Counted from the stretch's first letter, positions 50,139 through 60,208 are shown. The stretch is 64,000 nucleotides of DNA from Capnocytophaga periodontitidis (GCF_016126015.1 NZ_JAEFDB010000001.1:786716-850715); one strand, 5' to 3'. Numbers and translations: made by a program. Notes: generated by a model not told the origin, from the letters alone.

Positions 50139-51413
50139 ATGGAAAACAAAAAACATATCGTAATTGTAGGCGGTGGCTTTGCTGGCTTAGAGTTAGTAAA
50201 AGTGTTGAACCGTTCTGGAAAATATAAAATTACCTTGGTGGATATGAATAACTACAACTTCTTTCCACCTTTATTATACCAATTGGCAGCAGGATTTATG
50301 GAGCCGTCATCTATCTCCTACCCTTTCCGTCGCCTATTCCGAAAGTATAAAAATGCACGTTTTAGGATGGCTACCTTACAAGAAGTTGTTCCTTCAGAAA
50401 ACAAAATTATTTTGAGCAATGGAGAACTGCATTATGATGTATTGGTAATGGCTACGGGAGCTGAATCAAACTTCTTTGGTAACAAAGATGTAGAAGAAAA
50501 AGCAATGCCTATGAAAACTGTAGGCGACGCCCTTATGCTTCGCAACTTAGTATACACCCGTTTGGAGCGCGCTACCCGTACTGAGGATAAAGAATTGCGC
50601 CGTAAGCTACTCTCTTTTGCTATTGCAGGAGCAGGTCCTACTGGGGTAGAGTTATCAGGCATCTTTGCTGAAATGAAACAGAACATTATGCGCAAGGATT
50701 ACCCTGAGCTTACTTATGACGATTTAGGTGATATTTATCTCATCGACGGACAAAACACCGTACTTGCTCCTATGAGCAAAAAAGCCCAAGCATATACCGA
50801 AAAAATCTTGCTTAAAAAAGGTGTAAAACTCAAATTAGGAGTACAGGTAACCGATTTTCTGAATGACGAAGTATACCTTTCGGACGGTACAGTGCTTGAT
50901 GCTCGTAACCTAATATGGGCAGCGGGGATTTCGGCTAAAACCTTCAAAGGTATTGACGACAAGCAACACTTGGGTCGTGGGCGACGTATGAAAACTGATG
51001 CTTATAACAAAATGGAGGGCTTTGATAACATCTATGCAGTAGGCGACTCAAGCATTATGACTGCCGACCCGAACTTCCCTGAAGGTCACCCTCAGCTTGC
51101 GCAAGTAGCCATACAACAAGCAAACAACTTAGGAAAGAACTTCAATAAAGATTTTATAAATCCTACCCCTTTTAGTTATGTAGATAAAGGTTCAATGGCA
51201 ATCATTGGTCGTAACCAAGCCGTCGCCGATTTGCCTAAGAATATCTTCCTCAAAGGCTTTATCGCGTGGGCTATATGGGCGTTTATACACATTATGTCAC
51301 TGGTAAACTTCCGTAACAAAATGAGAGCTTTATACAACTGGGTAGGTTATTATATCAGTAAAGACCAATCTTATCGTATGGTATTGCGCCCTAACGAAAA
51401 AGCAAAAGGATAG
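50139..51413 (+). CDS. ndh: Type II NADH:quinone oxidoreductase (NDH-2)
   Basis: 424 residues. FAD site VIVGGGFAGLELVKVL (about 7-22), second dinucleotide site FAIAGAGPTGVELSGI (about 162-177) for NADH, conserved NLIWAAGISAK and NIYAVGDSS (about 288 and 300). A C-terminal amphipathic stretch (FIAWAIWAFIHIMSLVNFRN) should anchor it to the inner membrane. It feeds electrons from NADH to menaquinone without pumping protons. Followed after 39 bp by the mutase-like gene. Confidence 0.92.
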   Translation: MENKKHIVIVGGGFAGLELVKVLNRSGKYKITLVDMNNYNFFPPLLYQLAAGFMEPSSISYPFRRLFRKYKNARFRMATLQEVVPSENKIILSNGELHYDVLVMATGAESNFFGNKDVEEKAMPMKTVGDALMLRNLVYTRLERATRTEDKELRRKLLSFAIAGAGPTGVELSGIFAEMKQNIMRKDYPELTYDDLGDIYLIDGQNTVLAPMSKKAQAYTEKILLKKGVKLKLGVQVTDFLNDEVYLSDGTVLDARNLIWAAGISAKTFKGIDDKQHLGRGRRMKTDAYNKMEGFDNIYAVGDSSIMTADPNFPEGHPQLAQVAIQQANNLGKNFNKDFINPTPFSYVDKGSMAIIGRNQAVADLPKNIFLKGFIAWAIWAFIHIMSLVNFRNKMRALYNWVGYYISKDQSYRMVLRPNEKAKG

Positions 51414-51452
51414 AGCGAGAAACTATAGGTGTTAGGTAATAGATAAATAGGA

Positions 51453-52535
51453 ATGGATATCGTTGCAAAACAATGGAAACAACAATTGCAATATCTGCTG
51501 GAGGGAAGAGACTACGAGTCGCTTATATTCACTTCAGCAGAAGATATTCCTATTTTGCCTTTTTACACTGCTGAAAATATAAAAAGTCCTTATGCTATCA
51601 ACACTAAAACGCAAGTAGCTGTCTCTCTTTTCATATCTGATAAAGAAGCAACACTCAAGCGTATCGCTTTTTGGCAAGACCAATCGGTATCTTTCTTTTT
51701 GTTGGATATACATCCTAAACTTACTCAAAAAGATGTAGAAGAATGGCTACCTGCAAACTTGCAGTATTTATTTACTAACTCATTTGCTATTGATACTACA
51801 ATTTACCAAAAAGCAGGTGCCTCAATGGTGCAACAAATTGCCTTTGGGGTAGCCCAAATCAAAGAAAATCCTCACACTGCTGATGTACTCAATGTAAAAG
51901 TAGCAGTGGGAGGCACTTTTTTATTAGAAATAGCTAAATTGCGCGCTTTTCGTCGGTTACTAAGTGAGCAAGCCCCTACCCCACCCCTTTGCCTCATCGC
52001 TGAAGTATCAAGTAGAGGTTTATCGCTACTGAAATCATCGTACAATGAAAACTATGTACAATTAGCTTATGAAGCTGCCGTGTTAGGAGGTACTGATTAT
52101 CTACTGTCTAAAAATCCTCTTTTCTTTAAAAATAACAACCTAAACACTGAAAAAGCGAATGTAGTAACCATTCAAAACATCACAGCTACACGCAATGCAA
52201 CTCTTCTCAATGGGATGTATGCTATAGAAAGTCTCAGTTATGAAATGTACAAAAAAGCCCTTGTGATGTTAGAGCAGATTACAAAAAAAGGGGGACTTTC
52301 GGCTATCACAAAAAATTTTAGTTTGGTAAGGGAAATCAAGAACAAAGCACAACAAGAACAGGCTCATTTTAATAAACAATGTAGTTCCTTACCTCCTATA
52401 GATTTATACAGCCGTAAAGATTGGGATTTCTATCCTTTTAGTAAAAAAAAATCATCTGAAGTATTAGAGCTCAAACGCTTGTGGGAACCTTTTGAAAAAC
52501 GCTTAAAAAAAGAAGACTATGACAAAAACACATAA
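51453..52535 (+). CDS. Degenerate methylmalonyl-CoA mutase small-subunit-like protein
   Basis: 360 residues, shorter than usual MutA. Recognisable blocks are VKVAVGGTFLLEIAKLRAFR (about 150-169), LAYEAAVLGGTDYLL, MYAIESLSYEMYKKAL and REIKNKAQQEQAHFNKQ, in the order seen in MutA. The cobalamin-binding domain is absent, as in many small subunits. Several conserved segments are eroded (NATLLNGMYAIES where relatives have ...DPAGGSYYVE). Its 3' end overlaps the next frame by 17 bp. It may retain a structural role, or be decaying. Confidence 0.7.
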   Translation: MDIVAKQWKQQLQYLLEGRDYESLIFTSAEDIPILPFYTAENIKSPYAINTKTQVAVSLFISDKEATLKRIAFWQDQSVSFFLLDIHPKLTQKDVEEWLPANLQYLFTNSFAIDTTIYQKAGASMVQQIAFGVAQIKENPHTADVLNVKVAVGGTFLLEIAKLRAFRRLLSEQAPTPPLCLIAEVSSRGLSLLKSSYNENYVQLAYEAAVLGGTDYLLSKNPLFFKNNNLNTEKANVVTIQNITATRNATLLNGMYAIESLSYEMYKKALVMLEQITKKGGLSAITKNFSLVREIKNKAQQEQAHFNKQCSSLPPIDLYSRKDWDFYPFSKKKSSEVLELKRLWEPFEKRLKKEDYDKNT

Positions 52536-53007
52536 TGCCATAGCTGGCGTACCACCTTATGAACGCGGATTTCACGCAATGGGGTATTTAAAAGAAGTAC
52601 CCCCTTTGCGCATTATCACCGATGAACTAATGGTAGTTAGTACTTTAGAGGAATTACCTCAAGTACTTACTTGTGAAGAAACATACATTTATATTCCTGC
52701 TTCCCTTCTTTTAGAAAATAGTACTCAACAAGATTTTATCAGAGAGTTACCTTTTAACGACAAACTGCGCATTTTAGTAGATAGTCCTGCGAATAGTTTT
52801 GAAATGATTGCACTTCTCCGCCAATTGCGCGCTATTGCCAAAATACCAATCAGCTGCTGGGTGCATTCTATCACCGATTATCTCTATGCTCTCATAGCTC
52901 AAACCGATGATTTGATTACCAAAAATAAAGAGTTGGCTTTACCAGAAAACCAACTCTTGATAGCAAATAGTTTAGTTACAAAAACTATTGATCCTTTTTA
53001 TCTATAA
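52519..53007 (+). CDS. Short methylmalonyl-CoA mutase-like remnant
   Basis: 162 residues. The start, AGVPPYERGFHAMGY (about 8-22), resembles the N-terminal G-x-x-P-x-x-R-G-P-Y-x-T-M-Y segment of methylmalonyl-CoA mutases, and the end, ENQLLIANSLVTKTIDPF (about 143-160), resembles the N-Q-L-x-L-x-x-E-x-x-x-x-K-x-x-D-P segment near the middle of the same enzymes. The TIM-barrel strands between, and the B12 domain, are missing. I read it as an internally deleted second subunit. It overlaps the preceding gene by 17 bp and the convergent acyl-CoA synthetase by 6 bp. Confidence 0.5.
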   Translation: MTKTHNAIAGVPPYERGFHAMGYLKEVPPLRIITDELMVVSTLEELPQVLTCEETYIYIPASLLLENSTQQDFIRELPFNDKLRILVDSPANSFEMIALLRQLRAIAKIPISCWVHSITDYLYALIAQTDDLITKNKELALPENQLLIANSLVTKTIDPFYL

Positions 53008-54636
53008 TTCTTCTTCGGTATCTAAACCAAGTTCTCTTGCAGATATTTCACGCATTTCCACCTTGCGTATTTTACCCGAGATAGTCATTGGAAATTCGTC
53101 TACAAATTTCCAATAACGAGGTACTTTATAGTGGGCAATACGACCCTTACAAAAATCGTGAAGTTCTTGTTCGGTGAGGATAACTCCTTCTTTAGGTTTG
53201 ATCCAAGCCATTACCTCTTCACCGTATTTCTTGCTTGGTACCCCAATCACTTGAGCGTCCATTACGCCTACATACGTATAGAGGAAGTCCTCTATTTCTT
53301 TAGGAGAAATGTTCTCACCACCGCGAATGATCAAATCTTTGATACGACCTGAAATATGGATATAACCATCTTCATCCATCATTGCCAAATCACCTGAGTG
53401 CATCCAGCGTTGTTCATCTATCACCTGTTGTGTAGCCTGCGGACTATTCCAGTACTTCAACATCACCGAATAGCCACGCGTACAGAGTTCACCATTTTCT
53501 CCTCGTTTTACAATTGCTTTAGTCTCGGGGTTGATAATCTTAATTTCCAAATGGTCGTGGATAGTACCCACTGAGTGAATTTGTTTCTCAAAAGGCGCCC
53601 CTATCTTGGTTTGTGTAGATACGGGAGATGTTTCGGTCATACCATAACATATCGTGATTTCGTGCATATTCATTTGCTCTTTCACGCGTTTCATAATCTC
53701 GGGAGGACACAAAGCTCCTGCCATTACACCTGTACGCAAACTTGACAAATCGTAAGGATGTTTGTCTAATATATAAAGTTCAGAAATGAACATTGTTGGC
53801 ACTCCATAGAGCGATGTACACTTTTCTTTTTCTATTGCTTCGAGAGTTTTGGTAGCATCGAAACTATCATTAGGGATTACCATTGTAGCACCGTGCGTTG
53901 TGCAGGCAATATTGCCGATTACCATTCCGAAACAGTGGTAAAAAGGTACAGGAATACACACTCTATCTTTTTCAGTATAATTCATTCGGATACCTATAAA
54001 ATAACCGTTATTGAGGATATTGTGGTGAGAAAGTGTAACGCCTTTGGGGTTGCCCGTAGTTCCTGAAGTATATTGTATATTTACGGGGTCATCAAACTGC
54101 ACTTTCTCTTCAAAAGAAAGTAGTTTCTCGTCAGTGACTTTTTCACCGCGTACTAAGAAATGTTGCCAGCTCTCTCCCCAATACACTTCTTTACGCAAAG
54201 TTTCAGTGAACTCACGCGCATCGTCTATCATCTTTTTATAATTACTACTTTTAAACTGAGGGGCAGCAAAGATGTATGATATCCCTGATTGATTGATTAC
54301 ATAAATCAGTTCGCTGGTACGATAAGCAGGATTGATATTCACCATTATCGCTCCTATTTTGGCTGTGGCATACTGCAAGAGCGTCCACTCATAGCAATTA
54401 GGCGACCAAATACCTACCCTATCACCTGGCTTTACACCTAAAGCGATGAGCCCTTTGGCTACTGCTGTTACTTGCTCATAAAACTCGGTGTAAGTAACTC
54501 TATAGTTTTGATGTACAGAGATAAGCGCCTCTTTGTGAGGAAATTTTTCTACTGTTCGACGGAGGTTCTGGTCGATTGTTTCTCCTAAAAGAGATACATC
54601 TGAAGCTCCATAAGTGTAAGCTAAGTTTCTATTCAT
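53002..54636 (-). CDS. AMP-binding acyl-CoA synthetase
   Basis: 544 residues. AMP-binding P-loop IQYTSGTTGNPKGVTLSHHN (about 186-205), YGMTETSPVS (about 334), GELCTRGYSVMLKYW, HSGDLAMMDEDGYIHISGR (about 417-435), and the C-terminal catalytic Lys in MTISGKIRKVEMRE (about 520). It activates a fatty acid (probably medium or long chain) to acyl-CoA. Its 3' end overlaps the mutase remnant's 3' end by 6 bp; trmD lies 27 bp upstream on the same strand. Confidence 0.92.
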   Translation of the reverse strand: MNRNLAYTYGASDVSLLGETIDQNLRRTVEKFPHKEALISVHQNYRVTYTEFYEQVTAVAKGLIALGVKPGDRVGIWSPNCYEWTLLQYATAKIGAIMVNINPAYRTSELIYVINQSGISYIFAAPQFKSSNYKKMIDDAREFTETLRKEVYWGESWQHFLVRGEKVTDEKLLSFEEKVQFDDPVNIQYTSGTTGNPKGVTLSHHNILNNGYFIGIRMNYTEKDRVCIPVPFYHCFGMVIGNIACTTHGATMVIPNDSFDATKTLEAIEKEKCTSLYGVPTMFISELYILDKHPYDLSSLRTGVMAGALCPPEIMKRVKEQMNMHEITICYGMTETSPVSTQTKIGAPFEKQIHSVGTIHDHLEIKIINPETKAIVKRGENGELCTRGYSVMLKYWNSPQATQQVIDEQRWMHSGDLAMMDEDGYIHISGRIKDLIIRGGENISPKEIEDFLYTYVGVMDAQVIGVPSKKYGEEVMAWIKPKEGVILTEQELHDFCKGRIAHYKVPRYWKFVDEFPMTISGKIRKVEMREISARELGLDTEEEL

Positions 54637-54663
54637 AAGGATTATTTTTAAGTTATTCTTTTG

Positions 54664-55338
54664 TTATTTCAACAGATCAGGGCGTTTGGCTTTAGTGTGT
54701 TTATAAGCCATATCTTCCCGCCATTGTTCTATTTTAGGTATATTACCGCTAGTAAGGATTTCGGGTACTTCCCAACCTTTGTAGTTAGCAGGACGTGTAT
54801 AGACGGGGGGTGCTAACAGATTGTCCTGAAATGAATCGGTGAGAGCTGAAGTTTCGTCGGAGAGGACACCAGGTATGAGGCGAATAATTGCATCGCAGAG
54901 TACAGCAGCTCCTAATTCTCCCCCTGAAAGCACATAGTCTCCTATGGAGATTTCTTTAGTGATAAAATAGTCGCGCACACGCTGGTCTACCCCTTTGAAG
55001 TGCCCACATAATATGATAATATTTTCAGCTAACGAAAGCTGATTAGCCATCTTTTGCTGGAGTGTATCGCCATCGGGGGTGAGGAATATCACCTCGTCAT
55101 AATCTCTTTCGGCTTTTAAGGCTGAAATACACTTATCGATAGGTTCTATCATCAACACCATTCCTGCTCCTCCACCAAACTGATAATCATCTACTTGACG
55201 ATAAGCATTATTAGCATAGTCGTGTAGATTGTGGAAATGCACTTCCACTAATCGTTTATCAATAGCACGCTTCATAATAGAGTAGGCAAAGGGGCTCTCT
55301 ATTATTTCAGGGACTACCGATATAATATCAATACGCAT
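54664..55338 (-). CDS. trmD: tRNA (guanine-N1)-methyltransferase TrmD
   Basis: 224 residues. SPOUT-class knot residues: [17 protein letters not shown] at the start, [16 protein letters not shown] (about 52-67), [14 protein letters not shown], and [19 protein letters not shown] (about 131-149). It makes m1G37 in tRNAs reading CNN codons. The C-terminal domain ([16 protein letters not shown]) is intact. It overlaps nothing and lies 4 bp after the coiled-coil membrane protein gene. Confidence 0.96.
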   Translation of the reverse strand: MRIDIISVVPEIIESPFAYSIMKRAIDKRLVEVHFHNLHDYANNAYRQVDDYQFGGGAGMVLMIEPIDKCISALKAERDYDEVIFLTPDGDTLQQKMANQLSLAENIIILCGHFKGVDQRVRDYFITKEISIGDYVLSGGELGAAVLCDAIIRLIPGVLSDETSALTDSFQDNLLAPPVYTRPANYKGWEVPEILTSGNIPKIEQWREDMAYKHTKAKRPDLLK

Positions 55339-55342
55339 TGGT

Positions 55343-55981
55343 TTAACGGTGTTTATTTATTTCGTCCTGCAACTGGCGACGCACTTTTTGCTCGCGTTCT
55401 ATAGCTGCTTTGCGATAGTTTTCGTACTCTTCTTGCAATTCGGCTAAGTCACTGATGGATTTTTTAGTAACTACATTTCCGTTAGCATATCTATAGATAT
55501 AGAAAACAAGCAATACTGTCAAAACAACCACAATTCCCCACATAATAGTATTGTAGAGCCCTTTAGAAAGCAAAGCTCCGAAGAAGTTCATACTATCTTT
55601 TTGGTTTTTAGTTTCATCAAGTGCTGTTTGTAGCTCTGTGATATTATTGTTGAGGGTTTTGATAGTATTTTCGTGTATTTTTACGGTTTGTTTTTCAGCT
55701 TCAAGTCGAGACTTCACACTGTTGATACTATCGTTCATACTGCGTTGAAAGGTTGCTAATTTAGTTTTGTCAATCAGTTTGAATCTCTCATAAGAGTTTG
55801 ATCTATCTACCATATACTGAAATTGTTCAGACAGAGTAGTAGGGATTTTTTCTTCTTGTACTGCTTCTACAGGAGTTACTTGAGTAGTAGTACGTGTAGT
55901 AGTACGCATAGAAGTTTCTTCTTGGGCAGTAGCTGAAAAGAAAGCAAAAGCTGCTATTGCAACAAACGTAAGTTTTTTCAT
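55343..55981 (-). CDS. Coiled-coil single-pass membrane protein, unknown function
   Basis: 212 residues. Signal peptide [20 protein letters not shown]; a Thr-rich stretch ([14 protein letters not shown]); a coiled coil (about 75-125, [20 protein letters not shown]); one membrane helix (about 143-165, [20 protein letters not shown]); and a second short coiled coil at the C-terminus ([20 protein letters not shown]). The topology suggests periplasmic coil and cytoplasmic tail. Similar proteins sit next to trmD in flavobacteria. Function not known. Confidence 0.7.
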   Translation of the reverse strand: MKKLTFVAIAAFAFFSATAQEETSMRTTTRTTTQVTPVEAVQEEKIPTTLSEQFQYMVDRSNSYERFKLIDKTKLATFQRSMNDSINSVKSRLEAEKQTVKIHENTIKTLNNNITELQTALDETKNQKDSMNFFGALLSKGLYNTIMWGIVVVLTVLLVFYIYRYANGNVVTKKSISDLAELQEEYENYRKAAIEREQKVRRQLQDEINKHR

Positions 55982-55994
55982 ATTAAAATTATTA

Positions 55995-56597
55995 TTATAT
56001 AGTTTCTAAAATCTTTTTGAAATCATCTACAATGGTAGCACCTTTATCTTGGTTATACCATCTTTGTAGGTTTTCTTTGAACTCAGTAGAGAGTTTGCCA
56101 TTTTTAGCTTTTTCCTCTTCTACCATTTTGGTAGCGACCGATGGGCGAGATCCCCAATGTGCTAGTACCTTATCCTCTAAGTCTAAAAACACTACTATAG
56201 GAATTGCTTTGCCGCCATTGGTAAGAAAAAGGTTCATCAAAGCTTCGTTTTCATCTCTAAAAACGAGTTTCATAGTAATTTTAGGGTTGAGTTCAGCTAT
56301 TTTATGTACCACAGGTACAATTTGAGCTGCATCGGCACACCAACTTTCAGTAATCACTAACAAACAAACGCTTTTAGGATAATTTATAAAGAATTGTGCT
56401 TTTTCTTCGGGTATCTCTATAGTTTTATCCAAACGTTTGTAGCGTTTTTGGTTGAGAGCTGTGTAGTACACACGCTCTTCGGTCTGTTCTTCCCCACTTG
56501 ATTTACCTTCGGCTTCGTACTTATCTATTAGATTACGATAGGTTTCGTAGGAAACGGCTTTTAGTAGGCTATTGCGGATGATTTGTGTTTTTTCCAT
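55995..56597 (-). CDS. Thioredoxin-fold family protein with a single active-site cysteine
   Basis: 200 residues, no signal peptide. Thioredoxin-like fold with strand-turn VCLLVITESWCADAAQIVPV (about 77-96): the position of CGPC is C-A-D-A, so only the first Cys remains. Later GGKAIPIVVFLD carries the cis-Pro loop. This matches a Bacteroidota family of the WCGDA/WCADA type, which may act in thiol transfer without being a standard disulfide oxidoreductase. It lies between clpX and the coiled-coil gene, all in the same direction. Confidence 0.75.
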   Translation of the reverse strand: MEKTQIIRNSLLKAVSYETYRNLIDKYEAEGKSSGEEQTEERVYYTALNQKRYKRLDKTIEIPEEKAQFFINYPKSVCLLVITESWCADAAQIVPVVHKIAELNPKITMKLVFRDENEALMNLFLTNGGKAIPIVVFLDLEDKVLAHWGSRPSVATKMVEEEKAKNGKLSTEFKENLQRWYNQDKGATIVDDFKKILETI

Positions 56598-56621
56598 TGT
56601 TATTTAGGTAAGAGTTAAGAG

Positions 56622-57854
56622 TTAGGAAGCAATTTGCAAAGTTGATTTATTGAGTTTTTCTTCGGCATATTCTTCAGTAACTATCAATTCTTTAACTCCT
56701 GAATTAGGAAGTTCGAACATTGCGTCGGTGAGGATATTCTCACATAGTGAACGTAAGCCACGTGCACCGAGTTTGTACTCTAAGGCTTTTTCGACGATAA
56801 AATTGAGAGCTTCCTCAGTTATATCAAATTTAATACCATCCATTTCAAAGAGCTTTTTATACTGCTTGATAATAGCGTTCTTAGGTTCGGTGAGAATCAT
56901 ACGTAAGGCGTGCTTATCCAATGGATTCATATAGGTTAGCACAGGTAAACGACCTATAATTTCTGGGATTAAACCAAAATCTTTTAAGTCTTTCGGGATG
57001 ATATACTGTACCAAATTTTTCCTATCGACTTGTGTATTTTTAGACGAGTTGTAACCAACTGTTTGCATATTGAGACGTTTAGAAATCACGCGTTCGATGC
57101 CATCAAAAGCACCTCCAGCAATAAACAAAATATGTTCGGTATTTACCTCAATATATTTTTGGTCGGGATGCTTGCGCCCGCCTTTAGGCGGCACGTTCAC
57201 CACTGATCCTTCCAAGAGTTTGAGCAATGCTTGTTGCACCCCTTCACCCGATACATCACGAGTGATAGAAGGATTGTCGCTCTTGCGGGCAATTTTATCA
57301 ATTTCATCTATGAAAACGATACCACGTTCGGCTTTCTCTACATCGTAATCGGCAGCTTGTAAGAGGCGAGATAGAATACTTTCGACATCTTCGCCCACAT
57401 ATCCTGCTTCAGTAAGTACTGTAGCATCAACAATAGCAATGGGCACGTTGAGCATTTTGGCAATAGTACGGGCTACCAAGGTTTTACCCGTACCTGTTTC
57501 GCCAACCATAATGACGTTGCTTTTTTGGATTTCGACCTCATCATCTGCATCGGGTTGTTGTAGGCGTTTGTAGTGATTATAGACTGCCACAGAGAGGATT
57601 TTTTTAGTAAAATCCTGACCTATCACATATTGGTCGAGGAATTGTTTGATTTCTTGAGGTGTTTTGAGGGTCATATCACCTGATACTACAGGCTTACCTT
57701 TTTGAGCTTTACTACCAAATGCTTCTTCAATAATGATATTGGCTTGTTCAACGCAATAATTACATATATTACCAGCCATACCGCGAATGAGCATTTCGGT
57801 TTCAGATTCTGCACGACCGCAGAACGAACAATATTCTACTTGTTTTTTAGCCAT
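56622..57854 (-). CDS. clpX: ATP-dependent Clp protease ATP-binding subunit ClpX
   Basis: 410 residues. N-terminal C4 zinc domain (CSFCG ... CNYC, about 8-34), Walker A GETGTGKT (about 117-124), Walker [12 protein letters not shown] (about 180), RKHPDQ and the ClpP-binding loop near the family IGR/IGF tripeptide ([11 protein letters not shown], about 286). It unfolds substrates for ClpP. Its ATG shares one base with the clpP stop (TAATG), so they are translationally coupled. Confidence 0.96.
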   Translation of the reverse strand: MAKKQVEYCSFCGRAESETEMLIRGMAGNICNYCVEQANIIIEEAFGSKAQKGKPVVSGDMTLKTPQEIKQFLDQYVIGQDFTKKILSVAVYNHYKRLQQPDADDEVEIQKSNVIMVGETGTGKTLVARTIAKMLNVPIAIVDATVLTEAGYVGEDVESILSRLLQAADYDVEKAERGIVFIDEIDKIARKSDNPSITRDVSGEGVQQALLKLLEGSVVNVPPKGGRKHPDQKYIEVNTEHILFIAGGAFDGIERVISKRLNMQTVGYNSSKNTQVDRKNLVQYIIPKDLKDFGLIPEIIGRLPVLTYMNPLDKHALRMILTEPKNAIIKQYKKLFEMDGIKFDITEEALNFIVEKALEYKLGARGLRSLCENILTDAMFELPNSGVKELIVTEEYAEEKLNKSTLQIAS

Positions 57855-58513
57855 TATTTTCTTTCTAATACTTCGTCGATCATACCATATTCTTTAGCTT
57901 CACGGGCTATCATCCAATAGTCGCGTTCAGAATCTTTATACACTTTAGCAAAAGGTTGCTTAGTGTGTTTGGCAATGATTTCGTAGAGTTCATTTTTGAG
58001 TTTCAACATTTCTTTGAGGTTAATTTCCATATCACTGGCTACTCCTTGTGCTCCTCCTGAGGGTTGATGAATCATTACACGAGAGTGTGGCAAAGCTGAG
58101 CGTTTACCTTCAGCTCCTGCACATAGTAATACAGCAGCCATTGAAGCAGCAATACCTGTACAGATAGTGGCTACATCGGGTTTGATAAACTGCATAGTGT
58201 CGTACATACCCAATCCTGCATATACGCTACCACCGGGAGAGTTGATATAGATTTGGATATCTTTGGCACTATCCACGCTTTCCAAGAAAAGCAATTGAGC
58301 GGTAACGATATTTGCTACTTGATCGTTCACATCAGTGCCAAGGAAGATGATTCTATCCATCATCAAGCGGGAAAAAACGTCCATTTGAGCTACGTTTAGC
58401 TGGCGTTCTTCCATAATATAAGGAGTCATACTACCCACTATTTTATCGTAGTAAAGGCTGTTTACTCCGTATTGTTTAATTGCGTATTTTTTAAATTCGT
58501 CTGCTAAATTCAT
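57854..58513 (-). CDS. clpP: ATP-dependent Clp protease proteolytic subunit ClpP
   Basis: 219 residues. Catalytic Ser in [16 protein letters not shown] (about 118) and His in [13 protein letters not shown] (about 143); Asp in the [23 protein letters not shown] region. The short N-terminus before the core ([16 protein letters not shown]) fits a processed propeptide. It forms the two-ring protease with ClpX. Followed directly by clpX with TAATG overlap. Confidence 0.95.
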   Translation of the reverse strand: MNLADEFKKYAIKQYGVNSLYYDKIVGSMTPYIMEERQLNVAQMDVFSRLMMDRIIFLGTDVNDQVANIVTAQLLFLESVDSAKDIQIYINSPGGSVYAGLGMYDTMQFIKPDVATICTGIAASMAAVLLCAGAEGKRSALPHSRVMIHQPSGGAQGVASDMEINLKEMLKLKNELYEIIAKHTKQPFAKVYKDSERDYWMIAREAKEYGMIDEVLERK

Positions 58514-58577
58514 TTGTTTAGTTATTAGTTGTTAGTCATTAAGTTTTTAGTGTTGTGGTGATTAGGTTATAATTTAT

Positions 58578-58679
58578 CTATATTTTTCTAAAATATTGAT
58601 GAGTTCTTCTATGGTTATCTTTAGTTTACTAATATCATCGCCAAGGGCTTGTAGTCGGTCGAGAATTTCTTGTTTCATC
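58578..58679 (-). CDS. Possible very small coiled-coil ORF, perhaps frameshifted
   Basis: 33 codons, MKQEILDRLQALGDDISKLK then a basic tail. Shifting frame at the AAAA run (about 58620) instead gives ITIEELINILEKYR, a better helical continuation. It lies in the 262-bp clpP-tig gap, just downstream of a 13-bp inverted repeat. It could be a small helical protein gene broken by a homopolymer indel. Weak. Confidence 0.25.
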
Positions 58680-58692
58680 TTTTAATAAATGT

Positions 58693-58750
58693 AGTCCAAA
58701 ATTGCCAAATAAGATACAACAATAGTATTTATCATTAGCAATTTTGGACT
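58693..58750. repeat. 13-bp perfect inverted repeat in the clpP-tig gap
   Basis: AGTCCAAAATTGC (58693-58705) and its exact complement GCAATTTTGGACT (58738-58750) with a 32-nt loop. No T-tract at the right place, so not a standard terminator. Confidence 0.8.
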
Positions 58751-58775
58751 GGTTTATAGTATTTTGCAAAAATTA

Positions 58776-60104
58776 CTATTCAGGGAAAGCTATTTTTACG
58801 AACTCATCAAATGTTACTTTTTTAACTTCTGTTTTAACATTTTCTTTGTAGAAGTCGATGAGTTTTTTGAATACTAATTGTTGCTGAATACGTTGTACTT
58901 CTTCACGGTTTTGCAATACGCGATCAACGATACCATCTACATAGCTATCGTCATTGGTAGGCATACCATATTGAGCTAATTGACCTTTGATATAATCACG
59001 TGCAAAATCTTTCAACTCTTCGAACTTAGGATGTAAGTTATTTTCATCCAACACTTTACCTTCGATAAGTTGGTAGCGCAAACCTTTTTCTGAACGGCTG
59101 TACTCTTCTTCAGCTTCTTGCTCGGTAAGTTCTTTTTCACCTGCTGTACGCAACCATTTTTTAAGGAAAGTTTCAGGGAGGTCAAACTTAGTATTATCTA
59201 CTAAATAATCGGTAACTGTGTTGAGGAAATGCTGGTCGGCTTGCTCGTTGTATTGGTGTTGAGCGCCTTCTTTTATTTTGTCGCGCAATTGTTGCTCAGT
59301 AGTTACACTTCCATCAGGGAAGAGTTTGTTGAACAACTCTTGATCTAAAGCAGCGCCTTGACGTTCGTTTACCTCTTCCAAAGTGAAAGTAACTTCCACC
59401 TCTAAGTGGTGAGCCTCGTCGTGAGATACTTTGAGGTAGTGCATTAGACTATGAGCATCTTTGAACAAACCTTTAGTTTGCAATTGGAATTGGTCGCCTA
59501 TTTTTTTACCGATGAACTCTTTGCGTGCAGCATCACTAAGTTCTTCTAAAGTGAAAGTAGCTTGAGAATCGATAGATTTTTCTTCGTTGAAGAAAGTACC
59601 TGTAATTTCAAGGCTATCATCGTTGATTACTTCACCTTTAGCAACGAGTTTACCAAATTGTTTTTGGATACGTTCTACTTGTTTATCGATTTGATCATCG
59701 GCTACTTCTATTTCATAGCGAACTATAGCTTTTTTAGGTTTTAAATTCACTTCGATAGTAGGAGCTAAGCCAATTTCGAACTCGAAAGTAAAATCGTCGG
59801 CATCTAAGTTGATATCTTGTTTTTCTTTAGGCAGTGGATTTCCTAAGATATTGAGTTTTTCGTCGTTTATATATTTGTACAACGAGTCTTGCAACACACG
59901 GTTGATCTCGTCAAATTTTACAGCTTTGCCGTACTGTCTTTTAATCATACCTGCAGGTACGTGACCTTTTCTAAATCCAGGGATAGAAGCGGTTTTTCTG
60001 TAATCGTTTAGTACTTTTTCTACTTTATCGGCGTAGTCGTTTTTTTCAATTGCTATCTTAATGATCGCATTTAAAGCATCTACTTGCTCTCTGTTGATAT
60101 TCAT
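58776..60104 (-). CDS. tig: Trigger factor
   Basis: 442 residues. Ribosome-binding signature in the N-terminal domain: SIPGFRKGHVPAGMIKRQYG (about 40-59). The middle PPIase-like domain is poorly conserved, as is usual in Bacteroidota, and the helical C-terminal chaperone domain follows (about 250-440). It folds nascent chains at the ribosome exit. Located upstream of clpP-clpX, the classical tig-clpP-clpX order; it has its own promoter at 60138-60168. Confidence 0.93.
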   Translation of the reverse strand: MNINREQVDALNAIIKIAIEKNDYADKVEKVLNDYRKTASIPGFRKGHVPAGMIKRQYGKAVKFDEINRVLQDSLYKYINDEKLNILGNPLPKEKQDINLDADDFTFEFEIGLAPTIEVNLKPKKAIVRYEIEVADDQIDKQVERIQKQFGKLVAKGEVINDDSLEITGTFFNEEKSIDSQATFTLEELSDAARKEFIGKKIGDQFQLQTKGLFKDAHSLMHYLKVSHDEAHHLEVEVTFTLEEVNERQGAALDQELFNKLFPDGSVTTEQQLRDKIKEGAQHQYNEQADQHFLNTVTDYLVDNTKFDLPETFLKKWLRTAGEKELTEQEAEEEYSRSEKGLRYQLIEGKVLDENNLHPKFEELKDFARDYIKGQLAQYGMPTNDDSYVDGIVDRVLQNREEVQRIQQQLVFKKLIDFYKENVKTEVKKVTFDEFVKIAFPE

Positions 60105-60137
60105 TTTTAAAAATATTTAATCTAAAATTTCAAATTG

Positions 60138-60168
60138 CAAAGATAGTACAAAATGTTTATATACACAA
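60138..60168 (-). promoter_or_regulatory. Bacteroidota-type promoter of tig
   Basis: Minus strand: TTG (60168-60166), 20 nt, TATCTTTG (60145-60138). Confidence 0.6.
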
Positions 60169-60187
60169 GGTTTTATGTGTTTTTTTT

Positions 60188-60208
60188 AGGAATTAGGAAT
60201 TAGGAATT
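60188..60208 (+). repeat. Three tandem copies of AGGAATT
   Basis: 60188, 60195 and 60202. They reach into the stop codon of the TRIC-type gene (60207-60209). Confidence 0.8.

Noticed and set aside
52519..53007. A normal MutB large subunit
   Set aside because: It is 162 residues against about 700, and lacks the barrel and the cobalamin-binding domain.
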